From the NCBI GenBank assembly GCA_012064385.1, contig QRDG01000139.1, positions 589,106-653,105 of the forward strand: 64,000 nt of DNA, in the 5' to 3' direction. The translations under genes were made by a program, and so were the position numbers. The stretch comes from Puccinellia tenuiflora (Eukaryota; Streptophyta; Magnoliopsida; Poales; Poaceae). Below the pieces are notes generated by a model. It searched no databases. It was not told the origin of the DNA and saw nothing but the letters and a program-made list of their open reading frames with translations. Below are positions 10,154 to 23,046 of the stretch, in pieces (position 1 is the stretch's first letter; each line of letters starts with the position of its first letter).

Positions 10154-11546
10154 GGCGCCTCCGTCCGTTCGTCAGCAACTCTGTATCAGTTTCTCAAGAA
10201 AAGTAACTTGTAATTGATTTATTTAGCTTGCGATGGATGTCATTTTATTTCTTCATTTGTACTGCTTCATATGTTACATTTGCTTGTCTTTGAAATAATA
10301 ATAATTGACCTTTTTCAATTATAGCAACATAGATTTTTGCCAGGGAAGCATTGTTTCAATGTGTTGGAAGCGCCATTTCTTTGGGAAAATATTCTTGCTA
10401 TTTCCTCGGAAAATCATGGAAAATCTGTTATTTGTATCCTTTTTGAAAATTTATGTCAGACAAAATTTGCCTCCTACCAGGAATATTTTGCTTCTCTTGG
10501 CCATCTTAATTGCTTCAAAAGACAACCGGAGGTTATTACATTCTAGTATTTTATTTCCACCATAGAAAAGGTGCAACAAAAATTCGTTTGTATCAACATT
10601 GCTTCCAACAAATAATATAGCTTTCTTACAAAGGAAATAGTGTTTGCTTCCATTGTAACAAACATTTGTTTCTATCAACATTAGTTAAAAAGGGCATATA
10701 ATTTGCTTCCAAAGGAATAGTATATGTTTCGAATAACAAATATTAGTTTCTATCATCATTGCTTCCTATGGAGGACATGATTTCCTTCCCAATAAAATAA
10801 CTTTTGCTTCCATTAATTTCATAATTTGCTTCTACACAAAATAAGAATTGTTGATGCGGTTTGTGCTTCCTAACACAATGCCCGCCAACTAACACTCATG
10901 CCTATAGCACATGCTCGTCGATGACCTGCAACAACGAACTCATGCCAACATATGAGATTGACATATCAGGATTGGAAATAAAAAATTCTCGAAAGGACAA
11001 AATATTTATTGAATTATTATTTTATATGAAAAACTTAGGCGAAAGCAGCATGACAAATCGAAGTGTTGAATAATGCTTAGCTACAGGAGGTACAAATACT
11101 AGGTTTTAAAGAGCTTTAGAATGGAGAATGTCTCCCAAGTCATATGGTAAAATACTTAGCAAGAATTAGTGCCAAAAGAACATTGATGAGCATGTAAAGA
11201 TGATTATAATTATATTCACGGGGTTACACACTTTAAGTACTTCAATAATTAGTCCGATAAAATGTGTTGTCATTAAATCCAAAACCATTAGGGAGAAACA
11301 CGCTCTTTCACCAGGTCCGGGTGGACTACTAGCTGGCGCCACAACCCATGAAGGGCAACCGACCCACTTTTCTTGGGGGACTACAAAAGGGGCGGCGGCC
11401 AGGGTTAGGGTTGCGGGCTGGACGGTCCCACACCTTGCTTGTGGGAGGAGCGGAGGGGCTTGGGGATTTCTTCTCCAAGTCAGCCACCAACCCTCCTCTC
11501 TCCCCTCCTCATCGTTGGTGTGATGCTGACAGATTAGATGGATGGA
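10154..11546. other. Downstream of germin-like gene 1, no gene
   Basis: The first 130 bp match the 3' untranslated region of germin-like gene 2 (shared TATCAGTTTCTCAAGA and CTTGTAATTG blocks), with a near-canonical AATAAT poly(A) signal around 10293. From about 10350 to 10860 the AT-rich sequence contains the word TTGCTTCC or close variants many times. From about 11290 to 11540 a GC-rich stretch reads like decayed LTR sequence but has no boundary I can define. Confidence 0.5.
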
Positions 11547-12381
11547 CTCGCCGGAAGCGCGATACGCAAGACAATCCGGTGGGCGCTTTTGTAGACCCGA
11601 AACCCCGCTCGCCCGGGAGGGACCCCGTCAGGGCTCGCGGGCGCTATGGGCTGCTCTAGGTCGTCCTGACCGCCCCTAGAGCCTCGTGGATTCGCAGCCT
11701 GCAATCTTGAAGAACGACGAAGAACGAGAGGAAAGATACAAGGGGTGAGGGATAAAAGTAGATGAACACGAAAAAGTAGTAGATGTGTTTGGTCGATTGG
11801 TGTTGATTCAGTCGGCCGTCACCCCTCATGTACATAAGGAGCGGCTGGACTTCCCGTGCAAGAAAAGGCTTGGATCCACGTCCAAAACCCTAATTTGGGT
11901 CCAATTCGGATGGATGACCCGAACTTTCCAAAACTGTTCGGTCTAAAAACTGGCTGCACCTTGCGGGTCGTTTTTGAAATAGTTGACGACCTCATATCGA
12001 AATACCGTAGAAGACAAAGTTTTTCACCTCGAAAAAACGAAGAACTTTCGTTTTATGCGTTCTTCCATTTGACTTCATATGGACTATTTAAATTCAGTCG
12101 GAAGCAATTCGATTCGTTTTCAGCCTTTCCAAATCCTGCTCGCCCGAGGACAGAGCATGTCTATGGTAGGGCGACCTGCCTATGCCCAGCGCCTATCCCT
12201 GCTCGCTCGAGGACATGTTCACAGTATTTTGGCTCCACAAGTTGCATATGACCTCGGATTGAGATGATAAAAAAACCAAAGTTGTTTGTCTCGATAATAC
12301 GCACAACTTTCGTTCAAATTATTTTTCCATTTGAGGTCATCTTAGTAGAATCTTTTTGTAAGCCAAAATTGGTCATCAACA
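11547..12381 (-). repeat. Element A 3' LTR (outer end truncated)
   Basis: It aligns with 25100-25928 over its whole length, from CTCGCCGGAAGCGCG to GGTCATCAACA. The outer 74 bp corresponding to 25026-25099 are missing and replaced by unrelated sequence, suggesting a deletion at the element edge. Confidence 0.88.
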
Positions 12382-12398
12382 CATGCCCCCCTGTTTTT
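12382..12398 (-). other. Element A polypurine tract
   Basis: The minus strand reads AAAAAACAGGGGGGCATG directly before the LTR start TGTTGATGACC, the expected position for plus-strand priming. Confidence 0.75.
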
Positions 12399-13825
12399 TA
12401 GCAAAGCTTGCGTGCCAAAAAATATTTTGTCCAGGGTCATGATATAAGCACGATGTCAACACTCCATCGGCCATATGTATGCTAAGGGTGATTACCTCTA
12501 TCGGCCATATATGCTCAGGCTTGTTGCCACTTTGAGTAGAGCCTCTTGAGATATTTGTCGCTCGAGTCATGGTAAATGTCAAAAACGCCTTCATGCATGC
12601 ATCCTGTAGCAATCTTCACTTGGCCTTCATCTCAAAAGAACTTGATCCAAGTGCACCTCGACGCTTTCCGCCAAACATCGTCTGTCTCCTGACTTGGAGC
12701 ATGCAGATAAGAGAAAATAGACTTTCTCCAGCCAGCCATCTAGCTTGCACTAGATCCTTCGTCATTGGCCGAGTCAAGTTGAGAAATTACCCATAACTTG
12801 TCATAGGTTTACTCGAAAACTAAGTCGGCCATGAACCGACCTTGTTTGAGTTGGCACGCGAGGCATCGGCCATGACAACCAGATGGGTGTTTGCACTAAC
12901 CCGTTGGGCGAGTCAATTATCCTTCTGGATATATAGATATTTCAGGAATAAACCAAAGTATAGATGAAATCCAGACACTTACTGAGGTCAACTTTGAACA
13001 ATTCGTCGACGGGTAATATATGGTAGATGGCTGGCGATGAATTACCGTGAACCTCGATGTGTGCAACCTCTGCAACGATTAGAAATTCCAGCCAGAATGG
13101 CAAAGTATATTCGGCTTGATTACTTGTACATACTCTAGTCGGCATGAGGCACTCGAATCCAGCCCGTGGATAGATATGTGAACAACACTGACTCCAAGCG
13201 CTGCTATAGTTGAACAAAATAATCTCCATGGCGCTTGAATCGACGTCCAGTGTGCGGTGGCTGATATATGTGACGACATGCTCCCTTCCTTCGGTCTTCT
13301 GAGTTTACATTGCCTTGCCCCCCGAGTGAACTTGGCGCCATCCATAACTGAAGGATTTCAAGTTAACCATCAACTCTATCTTGCATACCAGAGCATTCAT
13401 CACATGTATGACTTACTTCCTCCGGGTCCTGCAAGTAACCAACAACAAGAGTCGACACTTTTTATATGCCTTAGACCCTTTATTAGTGTCCGATTTCACA
13501 ATTCAGTCGGCCTTAGGAGCATTGGAGCTGCGCATCGGCTTAAGGAATAATAGATACACTATGATTAACACGATAGCCTGATGTAACTTCAATTTCATAT
13601 CTTGTATCAGTCTCCAATAGGTCTAAGGACGATGGTAGCACACCACACCGGCCATTTTTAGACGATCTCTTAGGGCGATAAAAAATTATCGGCCAGATAT
13701 CTTTGCCTCAACGGCATGAATAAACCATCCACCAAAGTATGTATAGCCAAAATAAATAATTGAAATGATAAATCTGATTTTAAACTCCAAGAATTTTGGC
13801 TGTTAGATTAGCAATAACATTGCAA
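12399..13825 (-). other. Element A 3' non-coding internal region
   Basis: No sustained frame or pol motif is seen. Frequent CGGCC words are typical of the rest of the element. This stretch sits where protease, RT and integrase would be in an autonomous relative. Confidence 0.55.
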
Positions 13826-15455
13826 CTAATGAAATGTATATTGACTTGGTAATGCCCTTCCACGATGTAAAAAATTATGATGTATCCATGGATCAAAATG
13901 AACCCATGGAGGGTAACCAATCATACCCGGTGGTGAACTCCATGACAAAGGCATTGATGACATGGATGAAGAATATGAACAATGTGCCAACCGAAGATTT
14001 TTCTTGAGTGATATAAACCTTCGGCTTAACTGCTTGTTAGTTTCATTCTTCTCCTTCTTTATTCTTGTGGAATTTCTCATGACGGAGGTTTGCACATCAT
14101 TCTTGTCCTTGCAGCTCTCCTTAGGAATCCATGCCATATTCTTCTTTCTTAGTTCTTCTGCGCTAAGCCTTTGCAATTTTCTATCTTACCAACTTGATAA
14201 GTCAAGTGGGCATCCCGGCTGTAATTTTAGTTTTCGCCTTGGCAACTCTATCTTGAACTTGGGCATTTTCAAATTTGCACATTCAGATTTCGCACTTTGA
14301 TCTTGAACAATTAATTGTTTCATCTCCTTGCCTTTCGTAGCCAAGGTCAATTTGACCGGCTCTTTGTTACTTGAAACTGAATCTGAAGTAGCACACTTGC
14401 GACCATCCTTTTTCACTTGGTATACTTGCTTGATCACCTCTTTCTTCTCCCTTGGCTCCGGATCGATTCTTCTTTATTCAAACGGTCTTTGACATGTGAT
14501 TTTTTATCAAACCATGATTTTCTAGGAGCTGCACAATTTGGATGAGATGGTCTAGAATAAGATGAATAACGTGCCCATGTATCATACCTGTCCCATGATG
14601 AATATGGAAAAAAATTAGCATAGGGAGGTGTCCATGACATTGGTATTGGCCCCAAAAGGAGAATATGAATCCGCTGCATTGAACTTCTCTTTTCGCCAAT
14701 TCCAGTTGTTACACTTATGCCTTAGGGGTGATCTTGACGCTTTCACACTAGACCGAAAAGCACTTTTCGCTTCACTCTCCTTTTGATATTTTTCCAATAA
14801 TTCTGCGAAAGTGACTTTATGTTTCTTACCCTTATGCTTATAGCGGCCTTTGTCTTTTTTGCTCTTGCATGCATCAATCTTCGAATTTCTTTGTTGCCCC
14901 CCGGTGCTTGATGTCATCGGTGTAGCTTCAATGGAATGCCCACCTTCAAGAATATTTTTGGTGTGCCCCTGGATAATTCCTTTACTTGAAGACTCGATCC
15001 CACCATCTTTGATGTGTACCTGCTCATCTTTGGATGAATCGGCTTGAGGTAGCCGATGTAATAGATTTTGGTCATCAGGAACAATCAAATTAGACTGGTC
15101 ATCTATATGATCCTCAACAAAATTCAATCGTCCTTTATCAATGACCGATTGTACTATTTGATGGAACATGTTGTAATTCTCGATACCATGCTCGAACGAA
15201 TCATGCAACTTGCAATATATTCGTCCTTTTATTGATGGATCTATGTGATGATCAAGAATCATAATATCATCAGTTTTAAGCAATATATCGAGAATATTAT
15301 CACACATGCTCAAACCGAAGGTACACTTTTTATATCTAGCCGATCATGTTGCGAGAACGGCTTTTGATTTAGCCAACCGAATGGTCCAGATTTGACATCA
15401 CCCCATTCGGTTATGCTTGGCCTTCTGCATTTTTTCTCCAATGCTTTCGAATAAG
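13826..15455 (-). pseudogene. Element A gag-like gene, downstream part
   Basis: Minus-strand frames continue the gag-like protein interrupted at 23047 by element B. A zinc-knuckle-like cysteine/histidine segment, YCKLHDSFEHGIENYNMF, is at about 15220-15160, followed by QSVIDKGRLNF, as seen near the end of many gypsy gag proteins. Then come an acidic linker, a very basic stretch (KSKKDKGRYKHKGKKHK, about 14880-14820), and near 14170 a RLSAEELRKKNMAWIPK-like segment. The frame is broken by stops and frameshifts. The region ends about 13826 without reaching a protease motif. Confidence 0.72.
15451..15455. repeat. Element B target-site duplication, left
   Basis: ATAAG, identical to 23042-23046. 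Confidence 0.93.
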
Positions 15456-17078
15456 TGATACGTCTCCGACGTATCTATAATTTCTTATGATCCATGCTTG
15501 TTTTCATACCATTTGCTACATGTTTTGTTTACATCTTATAGCATTTTTATGCATTTTTGGAACTAACATATTAACAAGATGCCCTAGTGCCAGTTCCTGT
15601 TTTCTGCTGTTTTTCCGTTTCAGAAAAGTACTTAAGGAAATATTCTCGAAATCGGACGGGACAAAAACCCAGGATCTTATAATTTCGTCACGCACACGGA
15701 GTCCAAAGGGGAGCCGAAGACGCACCAGAGGGCGACCACACCCTAGGGTGGCGCGGCCCACCTGTCTGCCGCGCCACCAGGTGGTGTGGCCCCCTCGGGC
15801 CTCCACCGACGCCGCCCTTTCGCCTATATAATCCCCCCGACGAGAAAACCCTAAGTACCCGATCAAAATTCCAGAAAAACATCCGTCGCCGCCGCCGTCA
15901 TCAACCCTAGTTCGGGAGGGTTCTGAAGCTCTCCCCGGCACCCTGCCGGAGAGGGGAATCATCGCCGGAGGGCTCTACACCACCATGCCCGCCTCCGGAC
16001 AGATGTGTGAGTAGTTCATCCTTGGACTACGGGTCCATGCAGTAGCTAGATGGTAGTCTTCTCCTCTTGTGCTATCATGTTTAGATCTTGTGAGCTGCCT
16101 ATCATGATCAAGATCATCTTATTGTAATGCTACATGTTATGTTTGCTGGGATCCGATGAATAGAGAAGTACCTTGTGATGTTGATTATTGATATTATCAT
16201 GTCTATGTTATTTGTGATCTTGCATGCTTTCCGGTACTTGTAATTGCCTTGATCAAGTAGTTGCTTGTATCTCCAAGAGGGAGTATTTATGCTAGATAGT
16301 GGGTTCGGTCCCTGTGTGCCTTGGCTTGAGTGACAGAAACATATAAGGACGGGGGAGTGCTGTTGCTACTAGGGAGTAAACTTTATGCACAGTTCTTCAT
16401 GCAATTGTCTGTTGCTTGCAACTTAATACTGGAGAGATTTTACGGTATGTTATCTCAAAGGTGGACTATTTAGGCATAGGTGTATGCTTGGAACAGCTAT
16501 CTATATATTTTGTCTTAATGCCCAAAGCATCTCATATAGACATCATCATCCTCTGTATTATGCAATGTTCATGCATTGTCATGCATTCTCTATCCTGTCA
16601 ATTGCCCAGCTGTAATTTGTTACCCAGCATGTGTAGTATTTTATTTATGGAGAAGACACCACTAGTGAACTGTGGACCCCAGTCTATTCTTTTACATCTG
16701 CAATTAAATCAACTGCTCTACTGCTTTCATTTACTGCAAACAAGCTTCCTTCCACACATACATTTAATCCTTTGTATTCAGCAAGGCCGGTGAGATTGAC
16801 AACCTCACTGCTTCGTTGGGGCAAAGTAGTTTGATTGTGTTCTGCAGGTTCCACTGTCTCCCCTGCAACAGCTCTTTTTCTGGCACCGTTGCTGTCAACA
16901 CGCCAAGCACATTTTCTGGCGCCATTGCAGTTGTGGACAACCTTCTGAAGCATTCCTCACTCCTACTGGTTCGATAACCTTGGTTTCTAACTGAGGGAAA
17001 ACTTGCTGCTGTGCTCCTCAAACCTTCCTCTTGGGGTGCCCAACGAAGCGTGATTGATTAACACCTCTCGCGCTATCA
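15456..17078 (+). repeat. Element B 5' LTR (1623 bp)
   Basis: It begins TGATACGTCTCC and ends CGCGCTATCA. A CCTATATAAT promoter-like motif lies at about 15821-15830. Near its 3' end are two PBS-like units (16871-16893 and 16911-16930). Confidence 0.95.
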
Positions 17079-17089
17079 AGCTCTTTTTC

Positions 17090-17107
17090 TGGTGCCGTTG
17101 CCGGGGA
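17090..17107 (+). other. Element B primer-binding site
   Basis: TGGTGCCGTTGCCGGGGA matches the complement of the 3' end of plant tRNA-Asp except for one T in place of C. It lies 11 bp after the LTR. A second, similar site with a different mismatch (TGGCGCCTTTGCCGGGGA) occurs at 17178-17195. Confidence 0.75.
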
Positions 17108-17392
17108 GTTAAGAGTGCTCAGTAAGAAGCTTCTCGAAGTACCAAACTTCTCACTCCTCCGTCAACAGCTCTTTTTCTGGCGCCTTTGCCGGGGAGTGGA
17201 GAAGCTTCTGCAAGGGGAGTCTCTCAGTTCCAATCTCTTTACTTTGTTTTAGTCTTGCTTATTATTATTGCTTTGTCTTGTTTTGCTTTCTTATATCAAA
17301 AACACAAAAAAATTAGTGTAGAATTTATCTTGTTGCTTTCCTATATCAAAAACCCAAAAAAAATTAGTTACTTGTTTTATTTCGTTCTTCTC

Positions 17393-18538
17393 ATGTCTAG
17401 TGTTATGCCTGTTACTATGTCCCCTGATGAGCTAATCTTTACTTTTAAACAAGGGGGTGAAGAGAGTTTTAAAGAAGCATGGGAAAGAATTTTTGACTCC
17501 TATAGTCAAACCGAACCTCAGATGACCATGAGTTTGCTGCTTAAAATTTCTACTTTGGTCTTGTTCTCTGTCATAGATATGCTTTAGGCCTCCTTTGATT
17601 CACAGGATTTTCTAAGGAATTTCGTAGGATTCGGATCCTGTGGATTTTTTCCTTCCGTGTGTGTTTGATTCACAGGATGGTAACTTGTAGGAATTTTTCC
17701 CGTAGGAATTTTGTAGTGTGTTTTCACAGGAAAACAAACATGAGCTAAGACCTCATGGAAAAATCCTTCACCTCGTTCCTATGCCCATAGGATTTCAGTG
17801 GACAGGGCAAGTCAATCCTACATTATTTCTATTCCTTTATGTTTCCTACCCTGTGAATCAAAGGAGGCCTTAGATGCTATTGTTGGGGGAGATTTCCTTC
17901 ATTGTGATGGGGATCAAGCTTTTAATGCCATAAAAAAGCTGGTTGCTAGTTCAACTGATAAATCTGATTCATCTCTTAAAAGCATTTATGCTAGATTAAA
18001 CACTCTTGAGACAAACATATCTCACCTAAAGGAAGGGTATAATCAGATTCGCGAATATTATGACCATGTTCCTGTAAACTTTAAATCATCCATGTGGGTT
18101 CCTATAATAAAGGTTGTTATTGGAGATAGGATTTTTCATGCTCATTGTGATACTATGTCTGAGTTTTGCCTTATGCCTAAAACCATTTATGAGTCTTTGA
18201 ATCTTTGGGGACTTGCTGAATGTGGAGAAAAGATATTTCTTACCAATAATACCTTCATTTCACCCATTGGAACAGCTGAAGGAGTGCTTACAAAATTCTT
18301 GGGAAGAACGGTGTCCACTGATTACCTTGTTATTGAATGTGCAGGAACCGGACAAATTACACTTGGGAGATCTATACTCAAACTTGTTGGAGCAATAATA
18401 GACATGGGGAAAGGTAATCTTAAGTGCACCACTTCTACACAAGTTGGACATACATTCCCTAAACCCAAGAGTAGGCCTAAAGGTAAAAAGAGTAAACATA
18501 TTTATGAGTTTGATGCTTCTCCTCTTGGAAATACTTGA
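17393..18538 (+). pseudogene. Element B gag-protease gene, interrupted by a MITE
   Basis: The frame starts at ATG 17393. Its first part (17393-17583) has a gag-like EAWERIFDSYSQTEP segment, as in Athila-type gag. A Tourist MITE interrupts it at 17587-17869. After the MITE the frame runs to the stop at 18538. The second part has an aspartic-protease-like fold: an HCDTMSEFCLMP segment at the position of the usual D-[ST]-G active site, here with Met instead of Gly, and a distal TLGRSILKLVGAIIDMGKG motif that matches the flap-proximal LGRPFL..GA.ID block. A frameshift lies just before the MITE, so the gene was probably already dead or the frame is polymorphic. There is no RT downstream. Confidence 0.78.
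17587..17869. mobile_element. Tourist-type (PIF/Harbinger) MITE, 283 bp
   Basis: Perfect terminal inverted repeats beginning GGCCTCCTTTGATTCACAGG at both ends and a TTA duplication on each side (17584-17586 and 17870-17872) identify a PIF/Harbinger MITE. It contains internal GGATTTTC and GTAGGAATTTT words and no coding capacity. It inserted into the gag-protease gene of element B after element B had inserted into element A. Confidence 0.93.
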
Positions 18539-21410
18539 TGTTCACTTTCTGCGCCTCTAGCTGAAAGGCGTTAAAGAAAAGCGCTTATGGGAGACAACCC
18601 ATCATTTTATTTTCAGTATCTTTTCTTTTATTTGAGTCAAGAAGTTTGTTTACTTCTGTATCAACTTCTTTGTATCTTTATTTTCTTGCAATGTTGTGCC
18701 AAGTAAGGTCTCTAGTAGAAAGTTTTTGCTATATTTGGATTTCTGCACAGGAAACAGATTTCTGTCTGTCACCGTTAAATTCGTCATTTATTCAAGAAGC
18801 GACGAAATGCTTTGAGATTTTGTGTGATGAATCTTCATATATGTATGAAACCTTTTCTAGTTCAGTGATTTTCGATTTGAGCAACTCTAGTGCCTCGAAA
18901 AAATTCGTCTTTACAGACTGTTCAGATTTTGACAGATTCTGCCTTTTATTGTGCATTGCTTTCCTTGCGATGTTTATTTGGATCTTTTTGATTCTTTGAG
19001 GATCAGTGGCTGTAGCTAATGTTATAATGCATTAAGGTGTGCTTGTGTCACAGTAGAACTTGTGAATTTTCGGTTTATGCACTAACCCTCTAATGAGAAT
19101 TACTTTGAGTTTGATGTGGTGGAAGTTTTCAAATAAGCAAAAGGGACGATATGATAAGATCAAGAAGAGTGAAAAGCCTAAGCTTGGGGATGCCCCGGTG
19201 GGTCATCCCCAGCAAATTCAAGAAGACTCAAGCATCTAAGCTTGGGGATGCCCAAGGCATCCCCTTCTTCATCGACAAAACTATCAGGTCATCTCTAGTG
19301 ATACTATATTTTTATTCCACTACATCTTATGTATTTTGCTTGGAGCGTCTGTTTTTATTTTGAGTGTGTGTGTTTTAGTTTGCTTAATAAGTTGGATCCT
19401 AGCATTCTTGTGTGGGAGAGAGACACGCTCCGCTTTTTCATATGAATACTCTTGTGCTTCGCTTATATTTATTGAGTATTCTTAGCTACTGTCTGTTTTC
19501 TAGTAAGCTCTCGCTTTTAGCATGTTATCTTGTTTAGAGCTGCTAGTTCTTTGTGTTAAGCTCTCTTGTGTTTCACTCCTATTTGTTAGAGAGTTGTTTT
19601 AGTTGCTTGGTTGATGTGTTAGATTGGAAAATGCTATGCTTGTGATAGTGGTATGAAATAGAGAAAAGCTGCATAGTCTTGTAGACCATTGTGTAGATAA
19701 CTTGCTCCTCTTCAATTGTTTTGAGGTATTAAAATAACTAATGGTTAAAATATTTTGGTTAATGTTGTTAAGATCTGATTAGTGAAGATGTGTTAGTAGA
19801 GCGTGGAGCCGTACTTTTCTGAATTAAAAACAACATAAGTCAATAGTGCTTTAGTGTCGTGATTTCCTCTTAGTTGAAAAGAAGTTTCTAATGGTATAGT
19901 TACTGCAACGGTCGGGGAAGCCAACGGGGCACTTGTGTCGCCGCCACGATCCCTCTCGGGGTGTCTCTAACCATTTGTGAGACTTTGATACTGTTAGTTG
20001 TTTGCAATATACGACATGCTATGTGAGTTTTTGGTTTTTGGCACTTCCACCTCCATATTTTGCTAGCCTCTTTGGTACTTTGCATTGCCCTTTTTCACAT
20101 TGAGATTGGTGCATACTTCGCAAGTACATCCAACCCCGTGGGAGATCTTCATCTTGTTCTCCTACACATAAGCCAACTATCTTCCTCAAAACAGCCACCA
20201 TATCTACCTATTACAACATTTCCATAGCTGTTCCGAGATACATTGCCATGCAACATCCATCATTTACATTACATGACTTTATGTCATTTTTACTTCATTG
20301 CCATATAGTATTGCTTGACCATTTGAGTTAGTGTGATGCGTGGTTTTCCACATGTGTTACATCTTTTCCACACTACGCTCGGTCTTGCATATCCACCATA
20401 CACCATGTATTAGTCTTTGAGTTTTGAGTACACCAAAAAGTGTGATGATCATCTTGTAAAATAGAGTGTTGCCTCTACCTGTGAGCATATTGAAAAGAGT
20501 CCAAAGTGGCCAATCAAAAGAGTCCAAAAGAGACCAATGAGAGAAAAATATAAAAGAGCCACAAAGGCCTCAAAAAGCAAAAAGCAAAAAAAAGAGAAAA
20601 AGAAAAAATAATATAAAATGAGAGAGGGGGCAACACTACTATCCTTTTATTCCACACTTGTGCTAGTAGCACCTACATCATTGTAGTGAGTTTTCATGCT
20701 TCATTAGTATAACTATGTGAGGACCAAACGTTATAGAACTTGGCTTGTATATTCCAACAATGAGCCTAGTGAGCTCTAGGTCTTCATGAGCAAGCAAGTT
20801 GGATGCACCCCCACTAGTTCCATTGGAGATCTTCCATTCATATAGCTCTATGTGCATCCGTTGCATGGCAATCACTACTCCTCATTCAGTATCTACTACG
20901 GGACTTACTCTTGTCTTGTGGTTACCTCTTCCACTGTTTGAGCCTTTCTTTTTGGCCTTCCAAACCCCCATTATTATTCTCTTTGCCATAACCTCATGGT
21001 GCCAAGCCTTCTTCTTGCTTGTATTAGTTGAGTGGACTACATAACAGTTGATAAGTTAAGTGGATGGATTAAGGACACTTGACTTGAGCTTGGCTATTTC
21101 TATTATTAACTGAATTTGATGCTTTGAAGATTGATTGACATTTTACATTGGAGACACAATTTACTATTCTTCTTTCTAAACCTTATGTATGGTTCCTAGT
21201 CTCCAACACGCTGATTCATGAAAAGTTCTAGCTTCTTTTAGCTAGCATTTGTTAATCATTGTTTGCTTAATGTCAACTATAGACAATTGTTTTGGATCAC
21301 CTTATTCACATCATGTGTTTTGCATTACTATGTTGATCTAGATTGTGAGTTTGCATGTCTCCTAAGAAATTATTTGTTATCGTTCTACCTACTCGAGGAC
21401 GAGTAGAACT
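18539..21410 (+). other. Element B non-coding internal region
   Basis: No RT, RNase H or integrase motif in any frame. It holds two AAGCTTGGGGATGCCC repeats at about 19180 and 19232, an A/G-rich run at 20540-20630 and T-rich sequence elsewhere. This is the expected anatomy of a non-autonomous Athila relative. Confidence 0.7.
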
Positions 21411-21424
21411 AAGCTTGGGGATGC
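21411..21424 (+). other. Element B polypurine tract
   Basis: AAGCTTGGGGATGC lies directly before the 3' LTR start TGATATG. Confidence 0.8.
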
Positions 21425-23041
21425 TGATATGTCTCCGACGTATCTATAATTTCTTATGATCCATGCTTGTTTTCATACTATTTGCTACATGTTTTGTTTA
21501 CATCTTATAGCATTTTTATGCATTTTTGGAACTAACATATTAACAAGATGCCCCAGTGCCAGTTCCTGTTTTCTGCTGTTTTTCCGTTTCAGAAAAGTAC
21601 TTAAGGAAATATTCTCGGAATCGGACGGGACAAAAACCCAGGATCTTATAATTTCGTCACGCACACGGAGTCCAAAGGGGAGCCGAAGACGCACCAGAGG
21701 GCGACCACACCCTAGGGTGGCGCGGCCCACCTGTCTGCCGCGCCACCAGGTGGTGTGGCCCCCTCGGGCCTCCACCGACGCCGCCCTTTCGCCTATATAA
21801 TCCCCCCGACGAGAAAACCCTAAGTACCCGATCAAAATTCCAGAAAAACATCCGTCGCCGCCGCCGTCATCAACCCTAGTTCGGGAGGGTTCTGAAGCTC
21901 TCCCCGGCACCCTGCCGGAGAGGGGAATCATCGCCGGAGGGCTCTACACCACCATGCCCGCCTCCGGACAGATGTGTGAGTAGTTCATCCTTGGACTACG
22001 GGTCCATGCAGTAGCTAGATGGTAGTCTTCTCCTCTTGTGATATCATGTTTAGATCTTGTGAGCTGCCTATCATGATCAAGATCATCTTATTGTAATGCT
22101 ACATGTTGTGTTTGCTGGGATCCGATGAATAGAGAAGTACCTTGTGATGTTGATTATTGATATTATCATGTCTATGTTATTTGTGATCTTGTATGCTTTT
22201 CGGTACTTGTAATTGCCTTGATCAAGTAGTTGCTTGTATCTCCAAGAGGGAGTATTTATGCTAGATAGTGGGTTCGGTCCCTGTGTGCCTTGGCTTGAGT
22301 GACAGAAACATATAAGGACGGGGGAGTGCCGTTGCTACTAGGGAGTAAACTTTATGCACAGTTCTTCATGCAATTGTCTGTTGCTTGCAACTTAATACTG
22401 GAGAGATTTTACGGTATGTTATCTGAAAGGTGGACTATTTAGGCATAGGTGTATGCTTGGAACAGCTATCTATGTATTTTGTCGTAATGCCCAAAGCATC
22501 TCATATAGACATCATCATCCTCTATATTATGCAATGTTCATGCATGCATTCTCTATCCTGTCAATTGCCCAGCTGTAATTTGTTACCCAGCATGTGTAGT
22601 ATTTTATTTATGGAGAAGACACTACTAGTGAACTGTGGACCCCGGTCTATTCTTTTACATCTGCAATTAAATCAACTGCTCTACTGCTTTCATTTACTGC
22701 AAACAAGCTTCCTTGCACACATACATTTAATCCTTTGTATTCAGCAAGGCCGGTGAGATTGACAACCTCACTGCTTCGTTGGGGCAAAGTAGTTTGATTG
22801 TGTTCTGCAGGTTCCACTGTCTCCCCTGCAACAGCTCTTTTTCTGGCACCGTTGCTGTCAACACGCCAAGCACATTTTCTGGTGCCATTGCAGTTGTGGA
22901 CAACCTTCTGAAGCATTCCTCACTCCTACTGGTTCGATAACCTTGGTTTCTAACTGAGGGAAAACTTGCTGCTGTGCTCCTCAAACCTTCCTCTTGGGGT
23001 GCCCAACGAAGCGTGATTGATTAACACCTCTCGCGCTATCA
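21425..23041 (+). repeat. Element B 3' LTR (1617 bp)
   Basis: Near-identical to 15456-17078, ending CGCGCTATCA and followed by the duplication ATAAG at 23042-23046. Confidence 0.95.
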
Positions 23042-23046
23042 ATAAG

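Larger units (their letters stand above)
15456..23041 (+). mobile_element. Element B: Athila-like Ty3-gypsy element, gag-protease only
   Basis: Complete insertion of 7586 bp with LTRs at 15456-17078 and 21425-23041 (TGATA..TATCA) and perfect 5-bp duplication ATAAG inside element A. A tRNA-Asp-type primer site follows the 5' LTR and the polypurine tract AAGCTTGGGGATGC (21411-21424) precedes the 3' LTR. The internal region has a gag-protease-like gene (17393-18538) and then about 2.9 kb without reverse transcriptase or integrase, so it is non-autonomous. The LTR start, the repeated AAGCTTGGGGATGCCC motif (19180, 19230) and the GGAGACAACCCAT-type segment after the gene (18588) resemble the Sabrina/WHAM group of Triticeae; this family placement is from memory. 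By eye about 17 substitutions and one 6-bp indel separate the LTRs (near 1%), so it is a fairly young insertion. Confidence 0.93.

Noticed and set aside
9566..10206. Long antisense and +1 frames over germin-like exon 2 (also 29885-30594)
   Set aside because: Shadows of a GC-rich exon; arginine/histidine-rich products with no family, while the spliced + frame matches germins perfectly.
15516..15962. 148-codon minus frame inside element B LTR (repeated at 21485-21931)
   Set aside because: It exists twice only because the LTR is repeated; it is antisense to the LTR and has no recognisable domain.
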